The notes: generated by a model not told the origin, from the sequence alone. Counted from the first letter of the stretch, positions 41,616 to 51,251 are shown. The stretch: 64,000 nt of DNA from Mycobacterium sp. WUMAC-067 (GCF_020217485.1 NZ_JAEKMI010000016.1:1-64000); one strand, 5' to 3'. Translations and numbers: made by a program.

Positions 41616-43459
41616 TGACCATGGCGAGCATGCAAAGCGCAGAGACGGCCCGCCAGGCGCTCACCCGAGGACTGTTGGCCTCGGGCGTGAGCGTGAACAA
41701 CATGATGCCCAGCAACAACCCCGAGGTAGCGGCCAAGTCATTCCGGATCGCCACCGACACCGACCCGTCGATGTGTGACGCCTGGCTCGCGCGCATCCAC
41801 GCCGGCGACGACTCGGCCAAGACACTGGCGGGCGCCTGCGATGCACGGGCAACGTTCGGCTGGGAATTTCAGCGTCTCGGTATCTTGCAGTCCTCTTTCT
41901 GCCCAATGGTTTTCGATGGACTGTTCGTGAGCCTGGAGATCACCTCCCGCGACTCCTTGCTGACCGCCTATGCGACGGCGCTGGCCCGCGAAGGCCGCTA
42001 CGCCGACGCTGACGAGGTGCTCTGCGGGCTCACGCCGACCGACCCGTTCGACGCCGACCTGCACACCTACGCACAAGGAGTGCTGCACTTCCAGGCCAAA
42101 CGCTGGCCCGACGTGCTCCGGTTCTTCACCGTCGACAAGATCTGGCGCAAACCGGTCTACGGCGCCGCGGCCGCCGCGATGGCCAGCACAGCGCTGGCCT
42201 CACTGGGCGTGTTCGAGGACGCCTACCGCCGAGCCCAAACCGCCATCGACAACGAACTGGTACCGCACGCGGCCACGATCGCGCTCTACACCCAAGCCAT
42301 GTGCCTGCGCCATCTGGGCAAACACGACGACGCTGCTCAACTCCTGCGGCGCGTGTACGCACGCGACCCGAAGTTCGCACCGGCACGCCAGGCGCAAGAC
42401 GACAAGGACCGCCGGCTCACGATCACCAACCCTGAAACCATCGAAGCCCGTACCGACCCCTGGGATCCGAACACCGAACCCACCCCAGAGACCGAGCAGG
42501 CCGACCAGCAAGCCGAACTGCTTGCCGAGGCCGAGGCCGAACTGGACAGGCAGATCGGCCTTGTCGAGGTCAAACGGCAGGTGCACAAGCTGCGGGCAAC
42601 TGTGAAAGTCAACAAGGTTCGGGACGAACGTGGCCTGCCACTGATCATCCGCAGCCACCACATGGCATTCACCGGGCCACCAGGGACCGGCAAGACCACC
42701 ATCGCCCGCGTGGTGGCCAACATCTACTGCGGCCTGGGGATCCTGCCCACACCGAAAGTCGTTGAAGCCAAACGCGCCGACTTCGTCGCCGGCTACCTCG
42801 GGCAGACCGCCGAGAAAACCGACAAGAAGATCGACGAGGCGCTCGGCGGGGTGTTGTTCATCGACGAGGCCTACGCCCTGATCCAGGAAGGCCTGTCGGG
42901 AGGGGACGCCTTCGGCAAGGAGGCCGTCGACACACTCCTTGCCCGCATGGAAAACGATCGGCACCGGCTCATGGTGATCATCGCCGGCTACGACGACGAG
43001 ATCGACCGATTGCTGGCGTCCAACGAAGGCCTGGGCAGCCGAGTAACACGGAGACTCCGGTTCGGGTCGTACAACCCGACCGAGCTGGGTGAGATCGCGG
43101 CCTCCATAGCCGCCCAGAAAGAGTCGACCATCGACCCGGCGGCCAGCGAACTTCTGGAACAGGTGTGCGCCAAGCTGGCCGAGCACCAGGTGGAGACGAT
43201 CGACTCCGACGGCCAACCCGGCAAACCGCGGCGTGTTCTAGACGTCGCCGGCAACGGCCGCTTCATCCGCAACGTGATCGAGGAGAGCTTCGACGAGCAG
43301 ATGCTGCGTATCGCCGAAGAACTCGACACCGGCGAGGTCGACGACACGACCATGACCACGATCACCGAACGCGATATCGGCCCAGCTTTGAGAACGGTTC
43401 TGGCCACCGCTGTCCCGGGCGCCGTCGATCTCGACTCGCTCATTCCGACCACCGCCTGA
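41615..43459 (+). CDS. eccA: ESX AAA+ ATPase EccA
   Basis: The 614-residue protein has an N-terminal TPR-like helical half (about 1-280) and a CbxX/CfqX-type AAA+ domain with Walker A GPPGTGKT at 354-361 and Walker B VLFIDE at 413-418. EccA is cytosolic and is thought to release EspG or other chaperones from substrates. Its place at the end of the operon differs from ESX-1 and ESX-3, where it leads, and matches ESX-5 and plasmid-borne loci. Confidence 0.95.
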   Translation: MTMASMQSAETARQALTRGLLASGVSVNNMMPSNNPEVAAKSFRIATDTDPSMCDAWLARIHAGDDSAKTLAGACDARATFGWEFQRLGILQSSFCPMVFDGLFVSLEITSRDSLLTAYATALAREGRYADADEVLCGLTPTDPFDADLHTYAQGVLHFQAKRWPDVLRFFTVDKIWRKPVYGAAAAAMASTALASLGVFEDAYRRAQTAIDNELVPHAATIALYTQAMCLRHLGKHDDAAQLLRRVYARDPKFAPARQAQDDKDRRLTITNPETIEARTDPWDPNTEPTPETEQADQQAELLAEAEAELDRQIGLVEVKRQVHKLRATVKVNKVRDERGLPLIIRSHHMAFTGPPGTGKTTIARVVANIYCGLGILPTPKVVEAKRADFVAGYLGQTAEKTDKKIDEALGGVLFIDEAYALIQEGLSGGDAFGKEAVDTLLARMENDRHRLMVIIAGYDDEIDRLLASNEGLGSRVTRRLRFGSYNPTELGEIAASIAAQKESTIDPAASELLEQVCAKLAEHQVETIDSDGQPGKPRRVLDVAGNGRFIRNVIEESFDEQMLRIAEELDTGEVDDTTMTTITERDIGPALRTVLATAVPGAVDLDSLIPTTA

Positions 43460-43505
43460 CCGGTTCCGAGCCGCCGTATCCCTTCGGTTGTTACAGTGCG
43501 GACCT

Positions 43506-43649
43506 GTGCCACGTCCCGAGCCGCGTTACCGCTACAGGTCCGAACGGCAGCGACATATCGGGGTCCTGGCCTACGCCGCCATCGTCGAGCATTTGCGGTG
43601 GGCCGGCATAGATGTGCCTCCGGTAGGCGAAGACCCCGGCGCCGAATAG
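43506..43649 (+). CDS. Possible 47-residue protein
   Basis: GTG 43506 opens a short frame reading PRPEPRYRYRSERQRHI and then a plausible helix (VLAYAAIVEHLRWAGIDVPP). Third-position GC is high and it ends in an acidic tail. No clear ribosome site precedes it. It is 46 bases after eccA and could be the last gene of the operon. Length and isolation keep confidence low. Confidence 0.38.
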   Translation: MPRPEPRYRYRSERQRHIGVLAYAAIVEHLRWAGIDVPPVGEDPGAE

Positions 43650-43710
43650 CCCCGGGTGTGCCGGGCGGTGTTCTACCGAGCAAGTCCGGGCGTGCATGAT
43701 TCTGCGCATG

Positions 43711-44133
43711 ATTCCGGACGCGAGTGATGGCGAGTTCTGGGCCGCCGGTGGCGGTAGCAGGGTCGGTGGTGTGCTGACGACGATGGAGGGCAGCCGAGCC
43801 GAGGTGGTGCTTGACGGGCCTCTCGTCGATGCGGCGCCGGAACCGGTCTCGTCGGCCGACTCAGCCCGCGATGTCGCTGCTTTTCAACCGATCACGATTC
43901 ACGGCCGGCTGAATAACGGTGTCGACGTCACGTTGGTCAATGCCCAGAACTACCGGCCGGATGGTAGACAGCCGCGTTACCAGGCACTCCAAGCGGTGTT
44001 CGGTGCTCAGGTAGGTATCTGGCCCGGGCCAGCTCTATACCGCGGTGCGCTACCAGCTCGGTCATCTGCTGCTCGGCCACCTGCCGGTAGGCGTGTGGCC
44101 GAGGACGGTGAGATGTGCTGGTGTTATCTGTAG
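43711..44133 (+). pseudogene. Remnant of an ApeA-like N-terminal domain
   Basis: From ATG 43711 (ATG 43696 also in frame), the first ~100 residues read DGEFWAAGGGSRVGGVLTTM, then ITIHGRLNNGVDVTLVNAQN. This is the pattern of the ApeA N-terminal domain of HEPN-type anti-phage proteins. Near 44030 the frame seems to shift: a sensible continuation (QLYTAVRYQLGHLLLGHLPVG) lies in another frame, while the open frame turns into Arg/Ala-rich noise. The C-terminal HEPN domain is absent. The gene is therefore truncated and broken. Confidence 0.5.
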
Positions 44134-44382
44134 TTCGAATTGGGGTGTCCTCGACTGTCGCTGACGGTCGGTGAGGGATCGGTTCTGATCGTGAGCGACA
44201 GCGTTATCTGTAGGCATGTACTTGATGGTCTGTTGCCGGCGTTTCCGAACTTCTCCGTCGTCGGCCCGGCGCGGGTGAGCGCCCACACTGGTTGACCGCC
44301 TCTGGGCTGCGGGGATGTGCATCTATGCCGTGTGGTGGGTTAGGGCGGGAACCGGATCGGCGGGTTGGCCGTCTAATGGGTT
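44134..44382. other. Gene debris, nothing recognised
   Basis: This stretch follows the ApeA-like remnant and precedes a short frame and the ATPase fragment. I find no coding signature, repeat or hairpin of note. It looks like decayed sequence between insertions. Confidence 0.35.
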
Positions 44383-44505
44383 GTGGATGCTGAGGAGCGC
44401 CAAGCGCTCGTGGACGAGGGTGTTGATCCGGATGAACCGCGGGTGGTGATGGCGATTGATTTGGTGCGGTGGGAGTTGTCTCCACTGCTCGGCCACGATG
44501 GCTAG
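44383..44505 (+). CDS. Possible 40-residue acidic protein
   Basis: GTG 44383 opens DAEERQALVDEGVDPDEPRV, continuing MAIDLVRWELSPLLGHDG before TAG. Composition is protein-like and compact. It converges on and overlaps by four bases the end of the P-type ATPase fragment. It may be a small conserved gene or the end of a lost larger one. No ribosome site is seen. Confidence 0.38.
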   Translation: MDAEERQALVDEGVDPDEPRVVMAIDLVRWELSPLLGHDG

Positions 44506-45251
44506 TGGGTGAGCTCGGTGATCGCCGCGCTGCCTGCTGGTTGGAGTTGGGTGGTGGCAAGGGTTTTGGTGCGGCCGGCGCGGACTCCGTTGGCGATGAC
44601 GACGATTTCAGCGAGTTCGTGCACAGCGACGACCGCAGCCAACCCGAGCACGCCGGTGAGGGCGAGCGGGATGAGGACGGTGATCAGTCCGAGGGACAGG
44701 CCGACGTTTTGCAGCATGATTGTTCGGGCTCGGCGCGCGTGGTCGAGCGCTTGGGTGAGGTGGCGTAGGTCTTCGCCCATGAGTGCGACGTGGGCGGTTT
44801 CGATGGCCACGTCGGTGCCCATCGCGCCCATCGCGATGCCGAGGTCGGCGGTGGCCAGCGCGGGGGCGTCGTTGACCCCGTCACCGACCATCGCCGTCGA
44901 CTGCTGTTGGCGCAGTTGACTAATCAATGCGGCTTTGTCTTCGGGCCACTGGTCGGCGTGCACCGTGTCGATGCCCACCTGTTTGGCCAGTGCGTGGGCG
45001 GTGGCGGTGTTGTCGCCGGTGAACATCGCTACTTGATAGCCACTGAGGCGCAGCTTTTGGATGACCTGGCGGGCTTCGGGCCGTAGTTCGTCGCGCACCG
45101 CGATCGCGCCGATGAGCTGATCGTTGTCTTCGACGAGGACCGCGGTCGCGCCGGCGGCCTGCATCGTGGTGACCTGATCGGCCAGCGGGCCGGGGTCGAG
45201 CCAGCCGGGCCGCCCCAACCGCAGCCGGCGGCTACCGGCTGCGGATTTCAC
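44502..45251 (-). pseudogene. 3' part of a heavy-metal P1B-type ATPase
   Basis: The 249 codons begin inside the nucleotide-binding domain (RRLRLGRPGWLDPG) and contain the hinge MVGDGVNDAPAL. They end with the last two membrane helices and a metal-site-like segment (VAVHELAEIVVIANGVRAGR). The metal-binding N-terminus, six membrane helices, CPx motif and DKTGT phosphorylation site are missing. Homology stops at about 45240, where unrelated sequence begins, so the gene was cut by a rearrangement. It cannot transport, but indicates a former metal-efflux gene. Confidence 0.82.
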
Positions 45252-45399
45252 CGATCCAGCGATCCCATTGGTCCCAGGCTCGGACTTCGACGACGTTCTC
45301 GACCACCCCGGCGCGTCCCGGCCTCCGCGCTAGACTGCCGATCGCTGTCAGAAACCGTTCGAGCTCCTCTGTGTCCGATCCGGAGCCAATTAAGCGCAC
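45232..45399 (-). CDS. Possible 55-residue protein next to the ATPase breakpoint
   Basis: GTG 45399 opens RLIGSGSDTEELERFLTAIG and continues to a tryptophan-rich end (VRAWDQWDRWIGEIRSR). It overlaps the first bases of the ATPase fragment. It looks like a real small alpha/beta protein or the tail of a larger gene. The ribosome site is unclear. Confidence 0.35.
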   Translation of the reverse strand: MRLIGSGSDTEELERFLTAIGSLARRPGRAGVVENVVEVRAWDQWDRWIGEIRSR

Positions 45400-45610
45400 A
45401 CGGGGCCTGTGAACTGGGCGCTCTCAACTGGTTGCGGATTGGTTTGAGGTGTTGTCCGGGAAGACGTGAGAGTGCCGGAGAATTTCCGGAAATCCATGCC
45501 TGCGCCGGAACGTGAGGCTACCGCGCGCAGCTTCTACCCGGGTTGCCGACACCTGCGCCTGACCGCGTCAGACCTGTTGTCCTCCATAGGAAATGTTTGT
45601 CGTACATGTT

Positions 45611-47014
45611 CTAGTCCCAGAAGGCGCCCGCTCCGATGCCCAGGGCCAGGCTGGCCGTAGCGGCAATGACGGCGACGCCGGTCGACCAGTGTTTGACGCT
45701 AGCTACATTGTTGATCGTTTCTCCGGTGTGCGCCGTCGCGAATGTGGGAGCGATCCACCGCAGGTAGTAGAAAAGGCTGATGAGCGTGTTGATGAACACC
45801 GCGATGGCTAGCCATGCTGCGCCACCGTCCCATGCTGCGCTGGCGGTGGTCAGCTTGCCGACGAACACCGCTGTAGGGGGAGTCCCGAGGAGCCCGAGTA
45901 TGGCGAGGGCCAGTGCGCCTGCTAGCCAGGGGTGTGTATGCGCTGCCGCCCGGTAGTCTTTGAGTTCGCGCCGGGCAGGCAGTGCGGATGTCACGGCGAA
46001 TGCTGCGATGTTGGTGACGGTGTATGCCGCGAGGTAGTAAAGCAGCGAGGGCAGCGCGAGGTCGCTGCGGCCTATCACGGTGACGGGTACAAGTAGGTAG
46101 CCGACTTGGCTGACAGTGGACCAGCCCAGTAGCCGCCGTGGGTCGTTCTGCCAGAACGCTGCGAGGTTGCCCAACGTCATACTGGCGACGGCGAAGATCG
46201 CGACGAGCAGGGGCCAGGCGACATTATCGGGCAGTACCGTCACCAGCCGGTAGAGCGCGACGAGTGCGCCGATCTTGGGAATCGTGGTGAGAAACATCGC
46301 GATTGACCCGTTGGCGGCTTGGGCGGCGTCGGGAACCCAGAAATGCGCCGGCACTCCGCCAGCTTTGAACAGTAGACCTGCCAACACCCCTACTAGTCCG
46401 GCCGCAATAAGGGCCGCTGGCCTATCTGAGAGCTGGGCCGCGAGTTCGTCATAGCGGGTAGCTCCGGTGATGCCGTAGAGGATGCTGATGCCGAGCAGCA
46501 GCAGAATTCCGCACAATGCACCCAGCAAGTAGGCCTTCATTGTTGCTTCGGCGCCCTGGGGCGAGCGTACCATTCCGATCAGTGCATACAGCGGGACGCT
46601 GGCGAGCAGGTATCCGGTTGTCAGTACCAGCAGGTCGTCAGCGCCGGCAAGTATCAGGACCCCGGTGGCCGAAGACAAAAGCAGTGCGTAGGTTTCGCTT
46701 TCGCGAGCGCTGCCGCCGATCTCCTCGCCGGCCACGACCACCACTAAGAGTGTGCCGATTGTGACGATGACCCTGGCGACCCCAGTCGGGGTGTCCACGG
46801 TGAACGTGCCGTCGAACGCGGTTGAGTCTGGGCCGCCCAGCTGCACGAAGCTGATGATGGCCGCCCCGGTCAGCGTTGCGGCGGCGATGATGCGGGTCCA
46901 CCACAGTCGCCGTCGGTGCACGAATGATCCGCCGATCAACACGGCCAGTGCAGCACTGAACACGAGAATTTCTGGCAGCATGAGCAGTGGCTGCATCTGG
47001 GCGTCAGGGTGCAC
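45611..47014 (-). CDS. nuoN: Complex I-like antiporter subunit NuoN
   Basis: The 467-residue protein is hydrophobic with about 13-14 helices. It matches NuoN through the lysine-bearing helices (FKAGGVPAHFWVPDAAQAAN, TTIPKIG). In the helix that normally carries the essential glutamate (E. coli Glu133, consensus xELxSLPL), it reads YLLASVPLYAL, so the acid seems replaced by leucine. Proton entry may thus be altered. It is the last gene of the nuo-like operon, starting three bases after nuoM. Confidence 0.9.
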   Translation of the reverse strand: MHPDAQMQPLLMLPEILVFSAALAVLIGGSFVHRRRLWWTRIIAAATLTGAAIISFVQLGGPDSTAFDGTFTVDTPTGVARVIVTIGTLLVVVVAGEEIGGSARESETYALLLSSATGVLILAGADDLLVLTTGYLLASVPLYALIGMVRSPQGAEATMKAYLLGALCGILLLLGISILYGITGATRYDELAAQLSDRPAALIAAGLVGVLAGLLFKAGGVPAHFWVPDAAQAANGSIAMFLTTIPKIGALVALYRLVTVLPDNVAWPLLVAIFAVASMTLGNLAAFWQNDPRRLLGWSTVSQVGYLLVPVTVIGRSDLALPSLLYYLAAYTVTNIAAFAVTSALPARRELKDYRAAAHTHPWLAGALALAILGLLGTPPTAVFVGKLTTASAAWDGGAAWLAIAVFINTLISLFYYLRWIAPTFATAHTGETINNVASVKHWSTGVAVIAATASLALGIGAGAFWD

Positions 47015-47017
47015 CGG

Positions 47018-48508
47018 TCACCGTCCGAGTAGCTCGATGAGCGCACCGGCGGCCGGCTCGATGAGCGCCAGCAACGGTCGTGGTATCACTCCGATGGCCA
47101 CAGTGAGCGCCAGAAGGGTTGCTACCGAGAGTGTTTCGCTTGGCCGCAGGTCGGTGAATCCTTCAGAATGGCCGTTGATGGGGCCGGTGAACACCCGTTG
47201 GAAGGCACGCAGGAATAACGCTGCGGTGATCAGTATTCCGGGCAGGGCGATGGCAGTGATGGGCGCTGCGGCGATACTGCCGGTGAAGATTTGGAATTCG
47301 GCGATGAAACCGGAGAACCCGGGCAGGCCGAGCGAGGCGAAAGCGCCGATCGCGAAGAGCGCGGCCAGTTTGGGTGCAGGCCCAGCCAGCCCGCCGTAGT
47401 CGTCGAGGTTGTAACTGCCGGCCCTGTTGTAGAGCACACCGGCAAGCAGAAACAGTGCGGCGGTGATCAACCCGTGGCTGACCATCTGGGTCACCGCGCC
47501 GGTGATGGCCACCGATCGGGCTTGGTCGGTGTTGCCGGCGATGAGGCCCGCGGCGCCGAGGGCCATCACGATGTAACCCATGTGATTGACTGAGGTGTAG
47601 GCGATCATGCGTTTGATGTTGTTCTGCGCCAACGCCACTAGCGCGCCGTAGAGTACGGACACCACACCGACTGCCACGATCACCCACGCCCAGCTCTGCC
47701 ACGCGTGCGGCAGCATCGGCATCGCGATCCGCACGAACCCGTAGGTGCCCATCTTGAGCAGAACCCCGGCCAGCACCGCGGACCCAACTGCCGGGGCATC
47801 GGTGTGGGCGGGCGGTAACCAGGTGTGGAACGGGAAGGTCGGGGTTTTGACCGCCAATCCCAACACGATGGCGCCTAGCACGAGTCCGCCGGCCAGTGGG
47901 TTGTCGGCCAGTGGCATGGCGGCGGTCAATTCCGTCATGTCGAAGGTGTGCGGGTCGGCGGCGATGTAGAGGCCGATGAACCCGACGAGCAGTGCGAGAG
48001 AGCCTAGGAAGGTGTAGAGGAAGAATTTCAACGCCGACCGGGCGGCGTTGCCGTGCCCCCAACCGGCAATCACGAAATACATTGCCACAATGGAGAGATC
48101 GAAGAAAACGTAGAACAGGATCAGGTCGGCTGAGACGAACAGACCCAAGCTCACGCACTGTAAGAACAGAAACAACGCTGCCTGAGCACGAGTCCGGTCG
48201 GTATTGCGCAGCGCGTATAGGGCGCACGCGAGAAAGATGATGGCAGTCATAATCACCAACGGCAGCGACAATCCGTCGACGCCGAGGTGATAATTGCTGT
48301 TGACACCGGGAATCCAGGGTGCTCGCTCCTCGAAGACCAACGCATTCGGTGGCGGTGACTCGTAACCTACCCACACCGCGAGCGTCAAGCCGACCTCCAC
48401 CGCCGCGACGGAAACCCACAGCCACCGAGCGGCGGTATCCCCGATCTGTGGGACGGCAACAAGGACCGCAGCGACGGCCAGCGGTAGAAAGACGATCAGA
48501 CTGAGCAC
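47018..48508 (-). CDS. nuoM: Complex I-like antiporter subunit NuoM
   Basis: The 496-residue protein has about 14 helices and the NuoM core: FFDLSIVAMYFVIAGWG at the position of the essential Glu144 (here Asp), and the key lysine in GVLLKMGTYGFVRIAMP after TWLPPAHTDAPAVGS. Proton-channel residues are thus largely kept, with a conservative Glu-to-Asp change. It overlaps neither neighbour but is only three bases from each. It should form one proton path of a membrane arm. Confidence 0.93.
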   Translation of the reverse strand: MLSLIVFLPLAVAAVLVAVPQIGDTAARWLWVSVAAVEVGLTLAVWVGYESPPPNALVFEERAPWIPGVNSNYHLGVDGLSLPLVIMTAIIFLACALYALRNTDRTRAQAALFLFLQCVSLGLFVSADLILFYVFFDLSIVAMYFVIAGWGHGNAARSALKFFLYTFLGSLALLVGFIGLYIAADPHTFDMTELTAAMPLADNPLAGGLVLGAIVLGLAVKTPTFPFHTWLPPAHTDAPAVGSAVLAGVLLKMGTYGFVRIAMPMLPHAWQSWAWVIVAVGVVSVLYGALVALAQNNIKRMIAYTSVNHMGYIVMALGAAGLIAGNTDQARSVAITGAVTQMVSHGLITAALFLLAGVLYNRAGSYNLDDYGGLAGPAPKLAALFAIGAFASLGLPGFSGFIAEFQIFTGSIAAAPITAIALPGILITAALFLRAFQRVFTGPINGHSEGFTDLRPSETLSVATLLALTVAIGVIPRPLLALIEPAAGALIELLGR

Positions 48509-48511
48509 TGC

Positions 48512-50386
48512 TCACCTCACCGCCAGCAGGAGTAGGACACCGAGCGCCAGGACGGCCACGATCATGGCGTAATACTGATGTAGTTGCCCGGTTTGGGGTT
48601 TTCGGGCCAGCTCACCGAGATCGCGCACCCGTGCTGCCACTGTCTCGACGGCGGCGTCGACGCGGTGAATATCGACCCGGCCGGCGTGACCAGCCACCTT
48701 CATCGTGCCGGTCGCGGCGGCGTCGATGCCGCGGTCAAGGACATGGTCATCAAAGCGTGCCAGCGTGGCGGCGAGCGCCTGTGTGGGGCGCACCAGCACC
48801 GCGTTCGCCGTCCGCTCCAGGCCCAACCAGTTCAGCGCCCAACGTGGTTCTGTTGTGCCCCAACGCATCACCGTCAGCACGATGACTACCGCGAGGGCTG
48901 CCGAAACTGTCAATTCCACGATGGTGGCCTGCGCAGGCTGGGCACCATCGAGACTGCGGCCCAGCCATGTGCTGATCGGGGGCAGTGCCAGCGCACCCGC
49001 ACCTGCTGCACCTAGAGCCAGAACTACCAGCGGCACCTTTTCCAAGGCGCTGAGGCGCAAGGGGTTTCGTGGCTGCTGCTCAACCGCTGCCGCGTCGTCT
49101 GGTGCGATGCCGGTCCACCACACCACCATAATGATCTTGGCGGCATACGCTGCCGATAAGACAGCCGCCATCAGGCCCAGCCCATAGAGCCACGGTGAGC
49201 GCTCGTGCGCGGCAGCAAGCACCGCATCCTTGGTGGCCCACAACGACAGCGGCGCAACACCGGCCAGCGCGAGCGCCGAGACGGTGGCCGTTGCGCCCAC
49301 CAGCGGCCATCGCCGCGCCGCACCGCGCAGCATGTCGAGCCGCTGGCTACCCAGCAACGACAACCAGACACCGGCGGCCAGGAACAGCCCTGCTTTCGTC
49401 CAGGCGTGCGCAATCAGTTGGGCCGCGCCGCCGCTGACCGTGGCCAGGCCGGCGGCCATCACCACGAATCCCAGTTGGGCCGACGTTGATGCGGCCAGCA
49501 GCTGCTTGAGGTCGCGTTGGGCTACGGCGACGACGCCGAGCAGCACCGCGGTCACCGCGCCCACCCATACCGCTGCGGTGGCGGCCCACCCGGTGGCGGC
49601 CAGCAGCGGTGCGCTGCGCAACAGCAGATAGGTGCCCATCGCCACCATCGCCGCCGAGTGCAGCAACGCACTGACCGGGCTGGGGCCCTGCATCGCCTTG
49701 GACAGCCAGAATGAGAACGGCAGCTGGGCAGCCTTGCCGAGTGCAGCGACCAGCACACCCAGCGCAATCAGGTGGCGCCAACCGCCGTCAGCGGCGGGGA
49801 AGTCGGCCAACGCCAGACCGGCGCCCCCGGCCAGCGCGGCCCCGGCGGCCAGGTACAAGCCAAGGTCAGCCGCCCGGGTGGTGATGAACGCGGTCAGCCC
49901 CGAAGAAACCCGCGTCTCCTCGCGCCAGTGAAATCCGATGAGGGCGTAGGACGCCGCGCCCATCACCTCCCAAGCCAGCAGCAGCGCCGGCATCGACGAC
50001 GCTGTCGCCGTCAGCACAGCGGCTGAGGCGAACAACAGCATCAACCCGTGAAACCGGCCACCGGCCAAGGCCCTATCGGCGCTGGCGAAAACGAGCACCA
50101 ACAATGTCACCGCCGCCACCGCGGGAACGACCACCGCGGCCAGTGCGTCGACCTGGACGCTGAACTCGGCACCGGCCATGAATGGCAGACCGGCTGCAGG
50201 TTTGGCGGCGGCAACCCATATCGCCAGCACCAGCACGCCCGCCGACACGGCGATGGCGATCGCCGCTGCGCCGCGGCCGAGGTCGCGGCCGCACAGTGTC
50301 GCCAGGAGCAACCCGGCGCCGCTCATCGCCGGCAGTGCGATGAGCGTCCAGAGCGCAAGTTCGGTCGCTGATGTCATCGCCGTCAT
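48512..50386 (-). CDS. nuoL: Complex I-like antiporter subunit NuoL
   Basis: ATG 50386 overlaps the nuoK stop (TGATG) and gives 624 residues. ATG 50377 is an alternative. Core motifs are present: AWEVMGAASYALIGFHW with the essential Glu, LPFSFWLSKAMQGPSPVSAL with Lys, and HAWTKAGLFLAAGVWL. The C-terminal region, with the lateral helix and last transmembrane helix, is present (GQLHQYYAMIVAVLALGVLL). Proton-pumping residues look intact. The frame is open far upstream, but that is shadow sequence. Confidence 0.93.
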   Translation of the reverse strand: MTAMTSATELALWTLIALPAMSGAGLLLATLCGRDLGRGAAAIAIAVSAGVLVLAIWVAAAKPAAGLPFMAGAEFSVQVDALAAVVVPAVAAVTLLVLVFASADRALAGGRFHGLMLLFASAAVLTATASSMPALLLAWEVMGAASYALIGFHWREETRVSSGLTAFITTRAADLGLYLAAGAALAGGAGLALADFPAADGGWRHLIALGVLVAALGKAAQLPFSFWLSKAMQGPSPVSALLHSAAMVAMGTYLLLRSAPLLAATGWAATAAVWVGAVTAVLLGVVAVAQRDLKQLLAASTSAQLGFVVMAAGLATVSGGAAQLIAHAWTKAGLFLAAGVWLSLLGSQRLDMLRGAARRWPLVGATATVSALALAGVAPLSLWATKDAVLAAAHERSPWLYGLGLMAAVLSAAYAAKIIMVVWWTGIAPDDAAAVEQQPRNPLRLSALEKVPLVVLALGAAGAGALALPPISTWLGRSLDGAQPAQATIVELTVSAALAVVIVLTVMRWGTTEPRWALNWLGLERTANAVLVRPTQALAATLARFDDHVLDRGIDAAATGTMKVAGHAGRVDIHRVDAAVETVAARVRDLGELARKPQTGQLHQYYAMIVAVLALGVLLLLAVR

Positions 50387-50688
50387 CACCCGGACAGCTC
50401 GGTGGCCATGTCGGTCATGTCGGCTCGCCGGTCGCGGTGCAGCAATGTGGCCACGGCGAAACCCATGGCCATTTCGATTGTCATCGCCGCGATGACGACC
50501 AGCAGGAGCACCTGCCCGCTCGGGTGGGGCGCCAGGAACCACCAGAACGCCGCGGCGGCGAGGATGACCGCGTTGATCATCAGTTCCAGGCCCATCATGA
50601 CCATCACGACGACCTGCTGGGACAGCGCCCCGTACAGGCCTACGGCAAAGATCGCCGCCGCAACGATCAGCACTGTCTGCAACGTCAT
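50386..50688 (-). CDS. nuoK: Complex I-like subunit NuoK
   Basis: The 100-residue protein has three transmembrane helices with the conserved acid in the second (VVMVMMGLELMINAVIL), the NuoK Glu36 equivalent. The second typical glutamate appears at VVIAAMTIEMAMGFAVA, the Glu72 equivalent. It is coupled to nuoJ and nuoL by short overlaps. Confidence 0.92.
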   Translation of the reverse strand: MTLQTVLIVAAAIFAVGLYGALSQQVVVMVMMGLELMINAVILAAAAFWWFLAPHPSGQVLLLVVIAAMTIEMAMGFAVATLLHRDRRADMTDMATELSG

Positions 50689-51248
50689 CGGCCGACCCCG
50701 CCGGGTTGCGGGTCGCGGGCGGGTCGTTGATCGAGGTTGTCGCCGAACCGGTCATAGCGGGTGCGGTTCGCGGCCAGCACCACCCCGGCGACGATGGTGG
50801 CTACCATGACCGGGCTGATCACGATCATCACCAGCATCTGGGGGCCCATCAATGCCTCACCGAGCGCGGCGGTGAGATCCGGCGCAGGGGCGCCGCGGCG
50901 GGCCGGCCAGTCGACGAGCAAGATCCCGACCGACAGGACAGTGAACGTTGCGGCGGCGAGAGCGAGGGCCGGCCGCTTGCCGTGCACCATGCTCATCGGC
51001 ATCAGCGCGGGATTCATTCCCATGAACATGACCATGTAGACGGCCATCACTGCCATTTCCATGACCATCATCAAGATGATGGTCACGCCGATGTAGTTCT
51101 GTTGCATCAACAACACCGCGATGCCCACCGCAATGAATGAGGCGGCCAAGGCGTAGGTGGCCCGCGCCATCGAGTCCACCCAGAACACCGCGGCGCCGGC
51201 GAGCACTGCGACGAGGGCGCTAACCCAGAACACGACATGGGTGATCAT
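50685..51248 (-). CDS. nuoJ: Complex I-like subunit NuoJ
   Basis: The 187-residue protein has five predicted helices and the NuoJ third-helix pattern (QQNYIGVTIILMMVMEMAVM). Met-rich helices (VYMVMFMGMNPALMPMSMVH) are more extreme than usual and might reflect metal contact or simple hydrophobicity. It starts three bases after nuoH and overlaps nuoK. Confidence 0.88.
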   Translation of the reverse strand: MITHVVFWVSALVAVLAGAAVFWVDSMARATYALAASFIAVGIAVLLMQQNYIGVTIILMMVMEMAVMAVYMVMFMGMNPALMPMSMVHGKRPALALAAATFTVLSVGILLVDWPARRGAPAPDLTAALGEALMGPQMLVMIVISPVMVATIVAGVVLAANRTRYDRFGDNLDQRPARDPQPGGVGR

Positions 51249-51251
51249 TGA

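Noticed and set aside
50389..50755. N-terminal extension of NuoL
   Set aside because: The 123 extra codons are Arg/Gly/Asp-rich shadow sequence of nuoK. The TGATG junction and family alignment set the start at 50386.
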